A stretch of 64,000 bases of DNA from Calycina herbarum (Eukaryota; Ascomycota; Leotiomycetes; Helotiales; Pezizellaceae): assembly GCA_001414485.1 (NCBI GenBank), contig LLEY01000009.1:620001-684000 (forward strand), in the 5' to 3' direction. Of the stretch, positions 33,100 to 45,701 are shown piece after piece. Each line of letters begins with the position of its first letter. Positions within the stretch are counted from its first letter, which is position 1. Under the pieces are notes generated by a model that worked only from the letters and a program-made list of their open reading frames with translations, ran no database searches and was not told where the DNA came from. The position numbers were made by a program, and so were the translations under genes.

Positions 33100-33169
33100 C
33101 ACTTGCTTCCGACCTGCACTTGCTTCCGCCGACTCCAAGCGAAAGCGCAGGAGAAGGGGAACCGGCTAT
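33100..33169. repeat. right terminal inverted repeat of the pogo element
   Basis: Exact reverse complement of 30721-30790, followed by the TA target duplication. GC-rich in contrast with the AT-rich interior. Confidence 0.92.
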
Positions 33170-33171
33170 TA

Positions 33172-33465
33172 GCTTCTTGTGCCTAGAGGTTGTTGTACGC
33201 TTAGTGCGGGATTTTTGAAAGCCCGCAGGCCAAACCGAAGCACAGCCGATAACCCCCACTCAGCTACATCATCACTGTAAGCTTAGAGAAAGCTACAAAC
33301 CTGCAGCATCAACCTCCCTCCCACCTTCCAACTACGACACCACTAAAATCCCTCAATCCCCTCGTTTTTCCCTTTGCATCGACCATGGACTAGACAGCCG
33401 AATATCAGAAGAGACCCAGCTATCTCTTCCTACGGCACATGTATTGATATCGGTAGTCCTTCCTT

Positions 33466-33507
<42 letters not shown>

Positions 33508-33651
33508 CCCACCCACCGGCTCTGCCTTCCACCAACAGCCTGCACGCGACCTTTCACGAACAAGCCTCGTCGAACCTCAAATCCAAGTCACCATCGCGAC
33601 TCCAACCATAGCCCTCGAAAGCGGAAAGCAATTCGTGAGAATTGTGTTGCA
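33172..33651. other. promoter and leader of the MFS gene with a CT microsatellite
   Basis: About 480 bp with no gene. It includes a poly-C run followed by about 15 CT dinucleotides at roughly 33475-33504, then a pyrimidine-rich leader. Pyrimidine tracts of this type often precede fungal start sites. Confidence 0.55.
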
Positions 33652-35476
33652 ATGGCTTCCAAAGGCAGTGGTCATTTGCAGAAGCCTAGCCTCATCGATC
33701 GCCGCAAATCCTCAACTCTTCACTACCAAACCTTCCCTACTCCTCCTCCAAAATCCCGGGGACGACCACCAGTATCACCCACAAGTCCATCAGGCAATCC
33801 AGATGGCTCTGCCAATCCGCCACACCACGGTGGCGAGGAGGACGAGCATCACAGCTCCCCTCTTCCTACACGCCAACTCGCAATCCTCGCCGTGATAGCC
33901 TTAGCAGAACAGACAGCATTTAATTCGATATCACCTTACCTCCCAGAAATGACCTCGACCTTTCCCGAAGTGGATGTTGAAAGCTTGGGGCTTTATGTGG
34001 GCATAATCGGGTCATCATTCGCGCTGGCGCAATTTGCGACAAATTTCTTCTGGGGATGGCTAAGTGACAAGATAGGAAGAAAACCGGTGGTTATGAGTGG
34101 CACGGCCATGACGGCGGCATGTTTCGTTGCCTTTGGCTTCTGTAGAACACTTTGGCAAGCTGTTTTGGTCCAGGCTTTCATGGGTCTGGTCAACGGAAAT
34201 CAAGGAGTGGTGAGTACGTGCTTGGGTGAGATTACGGATCGAAGTAACCAGAGCAAAGCCTTTGTGTACCTTCCCGTGATATATGGAATTGGAGGCATAA
34301 CTGGTCCGGCTTTGGGGGGCTTATTGGTTTCACACAAGAGATCCTATCCGTACCTGTTACCAAATCTCTGCTCCGCGGTGATCTTGATTATTGACCTTGT
34401 TCTCACGGGTCTTTTCTTGGAAGAAAGCTTGGAAGAAGCAAAAGAATTACCCTCTCTTCAAAAAAGAGTCACTTACCTTTTCAGCTGGATGTGGCAATTT
34501 GCGGGGAGTGCTCGGCGCCCAACTTATCTTCGTAGACACTTACATCGAGATACGCGACATCGAGACTCACGGCACCGAGTTGATGGAGCAATGGATGAAG
34601 CCACGGATGATTCTACATCAGACGTCGATAGCGAAAACCACTCTTTGATTTCAGCCCCTGATCTATTTCCTCACAACAATGGCCACCTTGGTAAAGAAAT
34701 ACTCAACCGGAATACGATGCTCCTCTTGGGCACGTATCTCATTTTCCAACTTTCGAATATCTCGTTCAATTGTTTATACCCCATTTTCGGAGAGGCACCA
34801 GCCCCCACAGGTCGTGAACTCAAGACCTCGGAGATAGGCCTATCACTTTCTTTCGCGGGAATAATTACTATTGTCTTTCAAGTTGGCATCTTTGGCAGGT
34901 TGAAGGAGAAGATGGGCAATAAAGCAACATACAGGGCGGGTCTGTTCTTATTCTTCGTTTCTATGATGATAATGCCTTGGGTAGGGTATAGGGATTCCCC
35001 AGCGCCTTTTGGCTGGGGTTCTGGCGAAACGTGGTTGTGGCTTGAACTTGGATTCGTATTACTTTTGAAGACGGTCGCCGCGGTTGGCGGGTTGACAAGT
35101 GCACTTTTACTGGTATTTGACCTTCCCTCTGATGACACCATTGTATTTGATTCGAGACTAATTTAATTTATAGATCACCAACTCAGCACCCAATCACTCG
35201 GTTCTCGGTACACTCAACGGCCTTGCCCAGACCCTTTCTGCTGCCGGCCGCGCTGTAGGTCCCTTCGTCTCGGGTGGCCTCTTCTCGCTCTCGACTCGAG
35301 TTCAACCCAAAGGCGAGGCCCTGGCATGGGGTCTCTTTGGCGGTATCGCGTTTATCGGTTGGCTTCTTAGTTTCGGTATCCGGGGTGAAGAATTAGAAGG
35401 TGCGGATTGGGAGGGGAGTGAGACGCAAGATGACGACGATGATGACGAGAGCGATGCGGGGATTGATCGCAGATGA
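33652..35476 (+). CDS. major facilitator superfamily transporter (ZIFL/YCR023C type)
   Basis: Exons 33652-35112 and 35174-35476 join to 587 residues. The intron has donor GTATTT and acceptor TTATAG. A 70-residue Pro/Ser-rich cytosolic N-terminus precedes about 12 membrane spans, beginning LAILAVIALAEQTAFNSISPYLP. The MFS motif A appears as GWLSDKIGRKPV between spans 2 and 3, and a conserved GPALGGLL lies in span 5. A long charged central loop (HRDTRHRDSRHR, then DDSTSDVDSEN) separates the halves. The second exon starts ITNSAPNHSVLGTLNGLAQT, a block found in zinc-induced-facilitator-like and yeast YCR023C relatives, and ends in an acidic tail with DDDDDDESDAG. It is likely a proton-coupled exporter at the plasma or vacuolar membrane; the substrate is unknown. 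The gene begins 482 bp beyond the transposon. Confidence 0.92.
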
Positions 35477-38400
35477 GATTTGCTATTTCTGATTTTGGGA
35501 CGGAGCATAGGCGTTAATTAAAGCATAATAGGGGAGTCCATGGGATAAATGAATAAAGGGAATAAACTGGTGGTGTTGGTGATTAGAGCGAAATGAATTG
35601 GGGATGGGGATTAGATATGTATTACATACTCGGGGATGAGACAGCCTTGCAGCCTGTACTATGAAGACGAGAATGAATAAATGATGAATATTTCAGAAGT
35701 GTTTCATGGTTGTTTATTTTTGTTTTGTTTCGGGGTCTTCCGCTCCCAATCACTGAAAATCAATCATATTGTGTAAAAAAACGTTCATTTCAGACGGATT
35801 GAATCTTTACACCATAATGGGATGGGTGTGTCTATGTTAGAAGAGGAAGTAGTTCCGAAAAATAAATTCTGCCGACTCCGAGCAGAATAGCAATTCCCTT
35901 TAGTCTGGATACATCTGGCCTATACTGCTCAACCCAATGTGGGTATAAAAGATTATTCTTTTGTCGACTATGTGTGAGCTTCAAGTGTTCCAAATTCTCG
36001 TAAAGCTGCCTTGAGAAGGAAGCGTTCTTCAAGCTAGCGTGAGTCTCATGTGTCACTTCCTCAGCAATAATCTCCAAGACCCCGGCCACGGTTTTGGAAG
36101 GTAGACACAGGATGTTGAACTAGCTGCTCTGGTGTAAAAGAGCCCTAGGGGATATTCCAACACTCCTCGATCACTTCCTTCATTCCAAAAACCGGAAGTA
36201 TACTTGCGTGCCCACTGTCTAACACGCTCTCAATCCCTCATCACCGTTACAATCACCATCACAAAAACTGCCTCATCACTTCCGGATATCCATCTTATGA
36301 TCCAACCTGCAGACCACCGGATACTAAAATGCCGCAAGAAAATTGGTTGCTTTGCCTCTTTCTTCTCAGAAACCTGAACTCGGGGGAAAAGTAAAAAGGG
36401 AAGCGCGAGACGAGACGAGAATCGTCAAAAGTAGGCAGAAGTAGAGAAGGGGGAGGGAGGGAGGTAGAGAAAGCAGAAAGACTGGCTAAATCCACAGTGA
36501 AGTCGACACTTTACTTGGTATGGAATAGATCACCGAGTGATAGATGTAAAATGTGACGTGTGATAGTAACAAGAAACCAGAGAAACGTTACTTAACATAC
36601 CTGATATTATTTTGCAAACAGTGGATACTCGTTCCACGTCCCATTGCAGCAAGAATGATTCCATCCTATCCCCACTTCCATTCGGCCCCCAGATCTCCTC
36701 GGCACTTCTGACTCTAGGGATCCCAAACCTAGGAAATCCGGGATTCGCGATCTGACTAGACAAGGGTAACAAGGGTAACAAGGAGTCCTAGATGGATCGA
36801 ATGATACGACATCCGCATAAATCCTATCCCACACCTCCCATACTCTTCCCTTCCCATACCCACCGCGCCACCCATGCTATGCATTTACGACGAGCAAAGT
36901 CAGAGTCATCATCTTCGTCATTTTAAACATCAAACAAACGGGAGAGGCTTGGACTTGGACGGGATTTACGGGAAGGAGCGAGGTTTTCTTGCCTTCCTCT
37001 CCTTGTCCTTGGTTTTTTTTTTTTGGCGAAGGGTAAGGAAGTCAAGTCCCGAGGGAAGCAGAAGATGATGGCGCAGATATTGAAAATGGACCCCAATGTT
37101 ACTCCAGAAGAGGATGGAATAGAGCATAACGTTAGCATAGCGTAGGATATGCGAAAGCAAAGAACAACTTCCGGTTTTGAAATCTGTATGTGTGCGGTGG
37201 TTGACAAGTCTGAATAACTTTTTTACTAAGCGCGTCGAGGTGGGAGAAAGAAATGGTAAACCAGTTCGAGGGAGTGTACAAGCAGAGGATGTTTTAGGAA
37301 TTACCGTATATATATAGGTACGTACTCTTTGTCAAGTCTGAATATTACCATTAAGCTTTCTCTCGCAAAGACATGGTAACGTGTCAAACGTGGTTGTCCA
37401 ACGAAACATCCGATTACCGAACGCCGGCGAGGTCATCGGAGGATCTCACATGAGATCTGCTGCACCAAGGTAACATGAGATGAATCTTGCTGCGGCCGGC
37501 GCTTAAATGCGTCGTATGGGTGTGGGAGTGGTGAGATTTATGCATGCACGTACTGCATATCTCCTCGTCCCCTCGCAGAACCCGGTGGGAGTCGAGAGGA
37601 ATCCCAAGTAAATTACCCAAACACCAAACCCTTGGGATATGTGTGGTCTAGTGACACGACTTGCGCATATGTATGTTTGATGTTTCTAGAATGAAAAGAA
37701 TATGCGAGGTGGGGGCTACCGAGTTGGCGGACCCTTCATGCAACCACATCCGAGAGAAAGGTACGTACCTACTTTACATCTCACCTCAACCCCAACTCCA
37801 GAAACCGGATGGGGGCCATTTCTGCAACCCAACCAATTGTTCGAGGCCTCACTCGGAGGGTTCAAACAGACATGCCAGCAGGGAAAGGCTATCTGATAGC
37901 TGGCTGTCAGAACGGAAGCAGCCGCAGCCTGAATGTTTGCTTAGTTGCCGTTCTTTTAGGGAAGCATCAATAACCGAATTTTCTCACTTCCTCATCGAGG
38001 CAATCTCGACGATTGCAACTCTGTGACGCATATCAGAATGTGGATGAAACGCACTCGCAGTCTATTCCTCAAATTGTTCTCGACATATGGGGGCTAAAGT
38101 TTAGAACGAACGTAAAAATTAAAAATACCATCATACGAAGGGACGCATTGAAAAACAACATGACGAAGAGAAATGACATAAATGGTAGGTAGATTGTATA
38201 ATTTCATTGGGGTAGATTTATTTCTATTATCCAATCCTCAAAGGCAGATTCAAGATTATAGGGAATCCCATGAAATCTAAATCCGGCAATTAAAGTATAC
38301 AGCCAGAACCCGGAGGAGGTAAGTCAAGTGATAGTCACATGACCGTACAGGGTCCCAGTGGCGAAGCAACCTTACCCTCCATCTTGTGTAACACATCAAG

Positions 38401-38853
38401 TTACACATGTTGAACGTCCAATGTAGTACAACCAAGTTTCGACGAACCATTACGGTGTATTCAAACAGAAAAAAAATAAAACAGATGAGTGATTTGAGAA
38501 ACGTGCGTAGATTTTTGAAAGCAGAGTATATCTATAATGAAACAAAAGAGAAACCCCAAATATCGCGCTCGTCGAAGACGAGAAAGTAGCCTCTAAAGCA
38601 CATACTTGTACTCCATTTGCGCCCCTGCTCCTCCGCTTAAAACATTGTAAATGAATGTGATGCTCAATAAGAGGAAAAGAAATCCAGCGAAGAAACCCAA
38701 CAATCGCCATGAAATCCTCAGCTCGCAAGCTTCCCTAATGGGCCTAACCCAAAGAAAGAGAAGAAAGACACATTCAACAATAGGAAATTAGAAAATAATA
38801 AAGAAAATGTATGTAAAAAGAAAAGCGTTGGGCGATGGGCGATGGTACACCGA
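35477..38853. other. gene-free region of about 3.4 kb
   Basis: No gene could be supported. A minus frame at 35832-36086 is open for 85 codons but lacks an ATG and has frame-broken flanks. Frames at 36530-36834 and 36923-37207 overlap and have no recognisable motif. The rest is mixed AT-rich intergenic DNA. The right end is the 3' flank of the minus-strand gene that ends at 38854. Confidence 0.4.
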
Positions 38854-39654
38854 TTAGTAGCCGGTCGTAGTTGGAGGAGTCTCCCAGTGTCGTAGCATCT
38901 GATCAAGTGCCACTTTCCATTCGTAAGCAAAGCAAGCTGTCAGTTGTTGGGCTTCGTCAGGCTCAGGAACCCGACCACCCCACATGTCTGGTTTACTTGC
39001 TTCGACTGAGGCGTAATTATCAATCATCTCACTATAGTTGAAATTAGTCAAGTCTAATTTGATAAAGACATTGGAGTAGGGAACGACTTACTCATCCTTC
39101 ATTCTCACTAGTACAAGCCAGGCAAAGTTCCAACTACGGTTGCTGTCTGGATCGTTGCTGACTCTCCACTTCGCATCATCTAACATATCACTGCTGAAAG
39201 GATAGTTCCGGGTGAGGTTTCGAAGTTCGCTTAGCAAATTATTCGATGTCACATAGTAGGTCCAAGCAGAGGTCATTGGGCTTTGGAATGCCAGGGCATC
39301 TTCGTCAGATGCTTCAGCGGCGACTCGCTCTATACGGCGTAATTCCGTAAGAGTATTGACACGGTGAGTGTTGAGAGAGTCAATGAGTTGCTGGGTGCTC
39401 TGCTGAAGATATGTTAGTCTTTGATATTGAGACCTAGGTATGTATCTTAACGTGGGAGAGTGCCAGAAACAAGACAAATGCTTCCAGATATCAAGCCCAA
39501 CGAAAAGACTATACGAAGAACTTGATAATAGGGGCAAATTATAAGAAGGGTCAATTACGAATATGAGGCCATTACTCACATGTGTTGTGCGGCGAGAACT
39601 CCTGCTGCTAGAGCCGCTGGTGCCATGTGGTCGTTTGGATTGACGGTGAGACAT
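38854..39654 (-). CDS. conserved-looking hypothetical protein, three exons
   Basis: Exons 39654-39580, 39402-39092 and 39031-38854 join to 187 residues with frame preserved. Donors are GTGAGT and GTAAGT, branch sites GACTAAC and TTGACTAAT, acceptors CAG and TAG. The first exon is short and very basic/Ser-rich (MSHRQSKRPHGTSGSSSRSS). The remainder is helical, with HRVNTLTELRRIERVAAEAS, then SAWTYYVTSNNLLSELRNL, and near the end FAYEWKVALDQMLRHWETPP. It has no signal peptide or membrane span. I do not recognise a family. The first intron (177 bp) is long for this window. Good splice signals and balanced composition make it a likely real gene. Confidence 0.65.
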
Positions 39655-42600
39655 GATATAGAACAGCCGAATGTACTTTAAACGAAGAATTTAGGTCAAA
39701 GTATTTGCAGGTTGCTATCCAAATCGCTTGCTCCTAGAATATATGATAGAGAACACAATGAATATTCGAAAGATTCAAGTACTGAAAAATGATGAGGTTC
39801 TTTGGATGATTTGATGAATGGAAACAGGACCTTCAATGTCCATATATAAAGAATTGGTCGTAGTACCGTGGCTATAAAAAGTATCTTAATATATCATAAG
39901 GCCATCTTGAAGTTTTGAGGCAAATTTTATGAAGGTGACATCGGGTCATACATATTTCCAACGCGCTGAATGACGAGGAACTATGTAGGCAGCCCAGCCC
40001 CCAAACAGCAAAGGTATGCAACAACCTAGACCGACTGAAGAACTCGTATGGACTGAGGCATCGCTCTACCTTCTAGCAACGGCGTCCTGGGCCTTGTGAG
40101 GCACTGGACCACTTAGCATTCAAGCACGTGCTGTAATAAGAACCAGGGAGTATTCAGCTGTGAATACCAAGTATCCACTAGGATACTGGGAATCAATGAC
40201 TGCTGGATTGTATGCGGAGACAGGAGCCAGGCAACCAATATAGATGGGCAGTGTAAGAGGATGGAGCATCTCCCGTAGGACTACCGAGTGTGATAACGGA
40301 TAACTTCGTGGGTCAGGCTGACGAGGACCATGATGAATGAAAGCGAATTTGGGGTACGAGAGGCCGCAGAGCCTATTATCAAATAAGCACCCTGTAAATA
40401 GACGTTCGACTGGGCCGATGTACGTTTGACCCCCTTGATTCACACATAGGGCTGTGATGGGAGTTCATCATCCCGGCATATTTGACAATGTGGCAATCCT
40501 AATTCCTACCTGCATAGCGTCACCTAACCATAATTTCGAAGATACTGGATAGCATTGCATTGTTCGTTTTGAGCGGAATGCCTGGGGGATCGATAGTCTT
40601 TCGTTTTCTCCAACTTTTTGCTAGCCAAATCCGCCTGTCCCAAGTTGCAATTGGGCAGTGCAAAATATTGTTGGAGTGCGATGAGTTCCTCTCCTAAGGA
40701 TGAGAATTATGAAACCTCCTGCCATTGTCGGGAGTGGCTTCTGATATGCGGAGAAGGATTTTTAGTTCTGTACTTTAAAAAACCGAAGGACTGACAGGGA
40801 CCAACAGACGGCCCAATGTGTCGTTTCGTGGCAAATGAGAATGCTGACCAGTAAGCAAACGTCCCCCACGGCATGTTTAGCCACAGCCCCCAGCCTCAAA
40901 TACGACTAATTTGTAGTAATTCGCTAATTGGGGTTATCGCCATATCCTCACTGTAACTCGGAGTCCATCTTGGGTAGTGTTGTGGGAACCAAGATGGTCA
41001 GAAGCACGGGGTCTTTGAGATGGAACGATAGTTGAACACTTGGGATGCTGTGGCCGCGCAGTGGTAGAAGCCCACTGAGGATGAATGGAGGAGCCGGTCG
41101 GTAGCTGGGTATGTATTATTGTGGTGGAGGCGGAGGCACGTCGCGGGAGCGTCAAAGCAGCTTGTATCTTCTTGTTTTCCCTTCCATCGGGTTGTAAATT
41201 TGCGTAATTTTGGGTATTAGGGATCCCATAAACGCGCATGTAGATCATCTCGATCATGTACGACATCTCCGGCCTTTCGGGGTGCGTTGGCCAACCCGCC
41301 GTACGTTACTAGCCACGCAGGAAACGTCTTTGGTGGTTCTCTGCCGAATGTCGAGAGAACTCACTCCGCTTCTTACATGCGCTTGGTGGATGGTAGGACG
41401 GAGATATGAATTTGTCAATCTCGTCGGCGTGAACAAGCTCGAGATGGACCGTTCGGAATTGATGTTCGCCCATGCGGCGATAGATACGGGCGTATCGCGG
41501 TTGTAGGAGAACCATCGCAGAGCATTTCGGTCCCGGTCTGACCGACATACTCTACGGAGCTGGCAAAAGAACGTCGTCGTCGTGTCGTCGTCGTCTTCAA
41601 TTGCTATATGAAGATACTCGTACATGTCGATTTAGTCAATTGGTGATCAGCCCCACAGCGCGGCCAGGTACGTCGATGAGGAGGCAAAGCATCAGCGCGC
41701 CAATGTCAGGAAGCTTGTTGCGATGCGATTCGCGATCTCCAACACGCAGAATACGGTTACGGCGTAGGTGCTGGCTGTATCAGTCGTATAGGTATCTCCG
41801 TGCAAGTGTTTGCGACGAGCCTGGCGTGTGTCCAGGCACCAATCCTCAGTCTCGCAGCGTGGGTGAGAATTGGTGTTGATGATGTCTAGCTGGGCTGGTG
41901 GTTGTGCGAAAGAAAAAGAGTGCTGTGCCCAGGCAAGCCCTGTGGGTTTGCGTGAGATGCCTTACCAAGGCTAATGCGGTTGAAATCCTAGGTCCTGTTT
42001 AATCCTTTCTGGGCTCTCTCTTCCCTGTTTTTTTCATATTAAAAACAGCCATAGACCCTCTTTTGGCGCTCTGATTTCTTACTACCTACCGGTTTATCTT
42101 TTTTTGACTTTTATGGGATCATCATTTACACAAGGCTCAGGATCGGAAGGAATGCCTTCTTTAAGTTTAAAAGGGAAGGTCGAAATACGAGGATATCTTC
42201 AAATACAGTATTTTTGAGTTTTTTAAGGGTCCAAGACTTCTGGAGAGGATTTTAGGGCGGCGAAAATAACCCTCCTGGATATAGCACAACAGTAGTAATT
42301 CCGATCCTTAGGAAACGAAATCATGAACAGACGGATGAACAACTCCGTGTCTATTGCGAGTTACTTTCAAGACGATTTGAGAAGCTTGATTACAGGCTTC
42401 TTTTCTAGCGAGATGGATACGGCTCCTTCAATATTCCTTCTCTTATCTTTGTTGTAGTATGCTTTCTCCTACAAGTTGGAGAGTTTGAGAAAATCGTAGG
42501 AGCTTACGGCGATTTTAGATCTCATTGTCTTTTGAGCAGCAATCTAGTGAGGGGATCAAGAAAAGGAAATGAACCTCTCTAAAGCTCAAAGAGAAACGAG

Positions 42601-42947
42601 TTCAGTTGCTCCTAAAAAGGTTTCTTCTAGCGTTACGATTTCGTTGCAACACTCAATTACAAATGCTTGTTTATTTGAAATTGTCTCTCTCTCTCTTCCA
42701 ACACTCTGCCAATCATTTTCAAGTTTCAATTCAATGAATGGGCGGATAAGCGAGTCATTAATCCTTGGTTCCCTTCTCTTTCAATCTGGCTGGTTTAAAA
42801 TTGAATCGAGTGGGTATCTCAACGGCATAGCAAAATTAAATTGCATTATTCCTAATGTTTGCTTAATTCCTCCCTTCGAAATCACCATTACTATTATTGC
42901 TTTCCCAATAACCTGAACAGGCATCGCTTAGAAATCGCAAACCTCTT
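39655..42947. other. gene-free region with a CpG-rich patch
   Basis: No gene is supported. About 41170-41880 is distinctly richer in G+C and CpG than its surroundings, with a GTCGTC run near 41575-41600. It holds several overlapping open frames of 60-120 codons on both strands without clear starts, splice sites or motifs, so it may be an eroded gene. Flanking parts are ordinary AT-rich intergenic DNA. Confidence 0.4.
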
Positions 42948-45701
42948 TCAACCCTCCTCCGTCACCCACTTCTTAGCCCCAGTCTTCTCCGTCAATAAAT
43001 CAATAGGCACGCTAGCAAAAGCCTGCGCTCTCTTCCCCACCGTCGCATTTCCCGAAAAATTCCCAAACCCCTCATACTTCCCCAAACTAGGCGGCAAATC
43101 TTCAACTCTCGTTCCCCAAGCACTCTCCGTACTTCCCAAAGTCAAGACCAATTCCTTGCCGTCAGTGAAAAAGGAATGCTCAATCCAATTCTTGGTATAG
43201 GGTTCTCCATCAAGGGTTGCGGATTGGATGAATATATTCTGGTAGGCGGCATCGAAATTGATGTTCCGGATCGTGGCAGTTTTACCGGTGAGAGGTGAGG
43301 TGAGAGAGACGGATTCGAAGTAGGGCGGTATAATGAAGTAGACATTTTGACCGGGATTGGGGAAGAGACCCATCATTGAGAAAGCTACGAAAGCCCCCAT
43401 GGTACCACTATCGTCGTTTCCTGGGAGTCCGTCGTAGGTAATTCCGAAATATTTGGGTATGTAGAAATGTGATCGCTTGGCTGAAAGACCAGGACGACCA
43501 GCATAGTGGTATTGGAAAACTGTTAGGAATGCGGGTTCGTTACCGATGTAGGTTATTTCTTTATCGTGGATGTAATCTAGGCGTTTGACGAACTCGGAAG
43601 GGCCACCGAAGAGAGTGATCAGAGATGCTTGATCGTGGGGGACGAAGCTGTTCAGAGTTTAGCGAGAGAGTGAACACTTGAATTGGAGACCAAACTTACA
43701 ACGAATACTCCCAAATACTGCTTTCGAAAGTTTCTCCGGCTGTTCTCTGCAGTGAACAGATACTGTTGGGATTCGGATCGTTGTTACTACAAGAAAGAGG
43801 ATCTTGAAATGCGAAAGTCTTGTTGAGATACTTGGGCTGAAGGAAGCCAACAAACCCAGTATCAACACCATTCAGTGTTCCGCCGTTCTGATCACTCTTG
43901 AAGAGATTCTTCCAATTGCCACTTCGGGTGGTGTATTTTTCGATATCCGCTTCTTTTCCACCAAGCCCAGCCGCAATCTGAGTGATTGCGAAATCGTTGT
44001 AGCTATATTCAAGAGTTCGAGATAGACTTCTCGTCATGGTACCTGTTCCTTTATAGTCAAAATCCTCCTTGGGGATATATCCAAGTGATTTCCATGAGTC
44101 AAGTCCACCTCTTCCTTCCACTGACCAGAAGTAAGGCTCCACTTCTGCATCTTTGACCACTGCTTCATACCCGGCTTCCCAGTCAATTCCATCAGATATT
44201 CCCTTAAGATAAGCATCGGCGAGAACGTTGTCGGCATTAGATCCTCCCTGGGTGTATCCTTTGCTTAAACTCATTCGGCAATCTGGTAGCCATCCCGTGT
44301 GTCTGAAGGTATCGATAAGTGATCGGACTTGTCGAGTGAAAGTGGCTGGGTCAAGAATTGTCAAGAACGGCATTTGAGAACGGAACAAATCCCAGATACT
44401 ACATTTGAAGAATAAGTTAGCCTTTTTCTCACCTATCACAATTCTAATAGCGACTCGCTTTACCAATATTAATATTTTGAACATACCAGTAAAAGGAGTC
44501 AAAGTATGGCTCAGAGCTCTCCCAAAGAGGATTCTCTCCAGTGTAATCTTGTGGGTTAACCATTGTGCGATAAATCCCAGAGTAGAAATTCTTCAAGATT
44601 GAGTCTGAAATCCCATTTCTGGAAACAACAATTGGACTAATCTTATCCTTCCACATTTGTCTGGCCACAGAATGTGTGGAATTGAAGTCAAATTCGGGGA
44701 TTTCTTTCTCAGCACTTGAGCAAGCTTGTCGAGTACTCTTGAGACTAACCCCAACTCTGGCCAAAATCCCTTCAGCCGGTGCAGAAGTAAAACGAATAAA
44801 AGAACCACCTGGTAGAGGATATCCGTTGATTGATCGGGCGAGGGTAAGCTCTTTGACTTCAGCACTAGCTCTTGTATTGACGAAAATACCGGTATCTCTA
44901 ATGGGGGCTCCTTTGAAATCAGCGCAGAAATGCAAGACATAGTTTCCGATTCCAAAACTTGGGATGAATCGAGCAGTTCCTGTCATTCTTCCCGAGGTCG
45001 CATCGATTTTCACAGTTCCATTGTCCTGTCGTGAATCGGAAAGATCTGTCAAATCCATCAATAGCAAAGGACTTGCAGCATTTCCCGAGGCATCGGAAGC
45101 GGGAAACTTGAATCTAAATAATGAAGTGTGGTGTGCAGTGGTCATTTCTGCCTGGACACCGCTGGTCAATTGGAGGCCGAAATAACCTGGCGATGCTTGA
45201 ACAGAAGATTGGACGTATTTGATCTTCCTATCTAGCTTGGGGTATTTGCAACCATTGATATCATCTCCATCACAGCTTGTATAGGGGAACAGTGCAAAAT
45301 TTCCGAGAGAAGGGCTGCCGCCGGTACCACTATCATGCATGCTGGAGAATCCAGAAACGTTTGCATCTTCAGTCGTGAAACCTCCTTGGTTCGATCCAGA
45401 ATCCGTATCGGCAACTGCTTTTGCCATTCCTAATCTGATCAGAAAAAGTGGTGAACTTTCTTGGAAAGATACTCACCATATGGTATGGTAGCACCCGGGA
45501 ACACATTTCCTACAGCAAATTAGTTTATACTCAGAAGGGCATACATTGTAAATTGAGGGTATTCATACCTCCATTAGCACTCCCAATTAGCTGATCGACA
45601 TAGTCGAGAACATCGTAGGTTCCATTCGTCGAGTTCTGGGCAAAAACAAACCCGAGAAAAAACGCAAGCACAAAAGTTGAGAATGTGAACTCGCTTCTCA
45701 T
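42948..45701 (-). CDS. secreted GH92 alpha-1,2-mannosidase
   Basis: Five exons (45701-45569, 45509-45477, 45429-44487, 44398-43700, 43647-42948) join to 835 residues. All introns have GT...AG ends. A signal peptide (MRSEFTFSTFVLAFFLGFVFA) is followed by the family opening DYVDQLIGSANGGN and FPGATIPYGMAKAVADT. Later family blocks are STRQACSSAEKE, then CIWDLFRSQMPFLTI, and GWLPDCRMSLSKGYTQGGSN. The C-terminal catalytic region has YDGLPGNDDSGTMGAFVAFS, containing the Asp pair that acts in the calcium-dependent inverting mechanism. The enzyme removes terminal alpha-1,2-mannose from N- or O-glycans or mannoproteins outside the cell. Length is typical and I see no lesion. The tiny 33-nt second exon is unusual but frame-consistent and encodes conserved residues. 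Confidence 0.93.

Larger units (their letters stand above)
30721..33169 (+). mobile_element. RIP-degenerated Fot1/pogo-class (Tc1-mariner) DNA transposon
   Basis: 70 bp perfect terminal inverted repeats (30721-30790 and 33100-33169, starting ATAGCCGGTTCCCC) are flanked by TA target duplications (30719-30720 and 33170-33171). The 2449 bp size and TA target fit fungal pogo/Fot1 elements. The plus-strand interior still shows transposase motifs between many stops: NIDELGARVG (about 31524), LLLNSYKSH (about 31857), and FPSHLTYILQPLDIGVF (to about 31990), followed by a Lys/Arg-rich C-terminal tail. The second catalytic Asp appears as Asn in LLLNSYKSH. Stops are mostly TAG/TAA at expected Gln or Trp codons, as C-to-T changes on either strand would produce. 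Confidence 0.92.

Noticed and set aside
33475..33504. CT microsatellite as a specific regulatory site
   Set aside because: Pyrimidine runs are common in fungal leaders; sequence alone does not show a regulatory role.
35832..36089. An 85-codon minus-strand frame with protein-like composition
   Set aside because: It starts at GTG, no ATG precedes it, and the upstream sequence changes frame and carries stops. It may be a fragment of an old gene, but this is not demonstrable.
40120..40443. A 107-codon minus-strand frame
   Set aside because: It has only a GTG start, no splice evidence and no recognisable domain.
41254..41879. Opposed open frames in the CpG-rich patch read as a gene
   Set aside because: Frames overlap on both strands, and no consistent exon chain or motif could be assembled.
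45569..45701. An apparent one-base frameshift in the first GH92 exon
   Set aside because: It came from a hand-transcription slip at a line boundary. With the correct base count the five exons sum to a multiple of three and the conserved DYVDQLIG block is intact.
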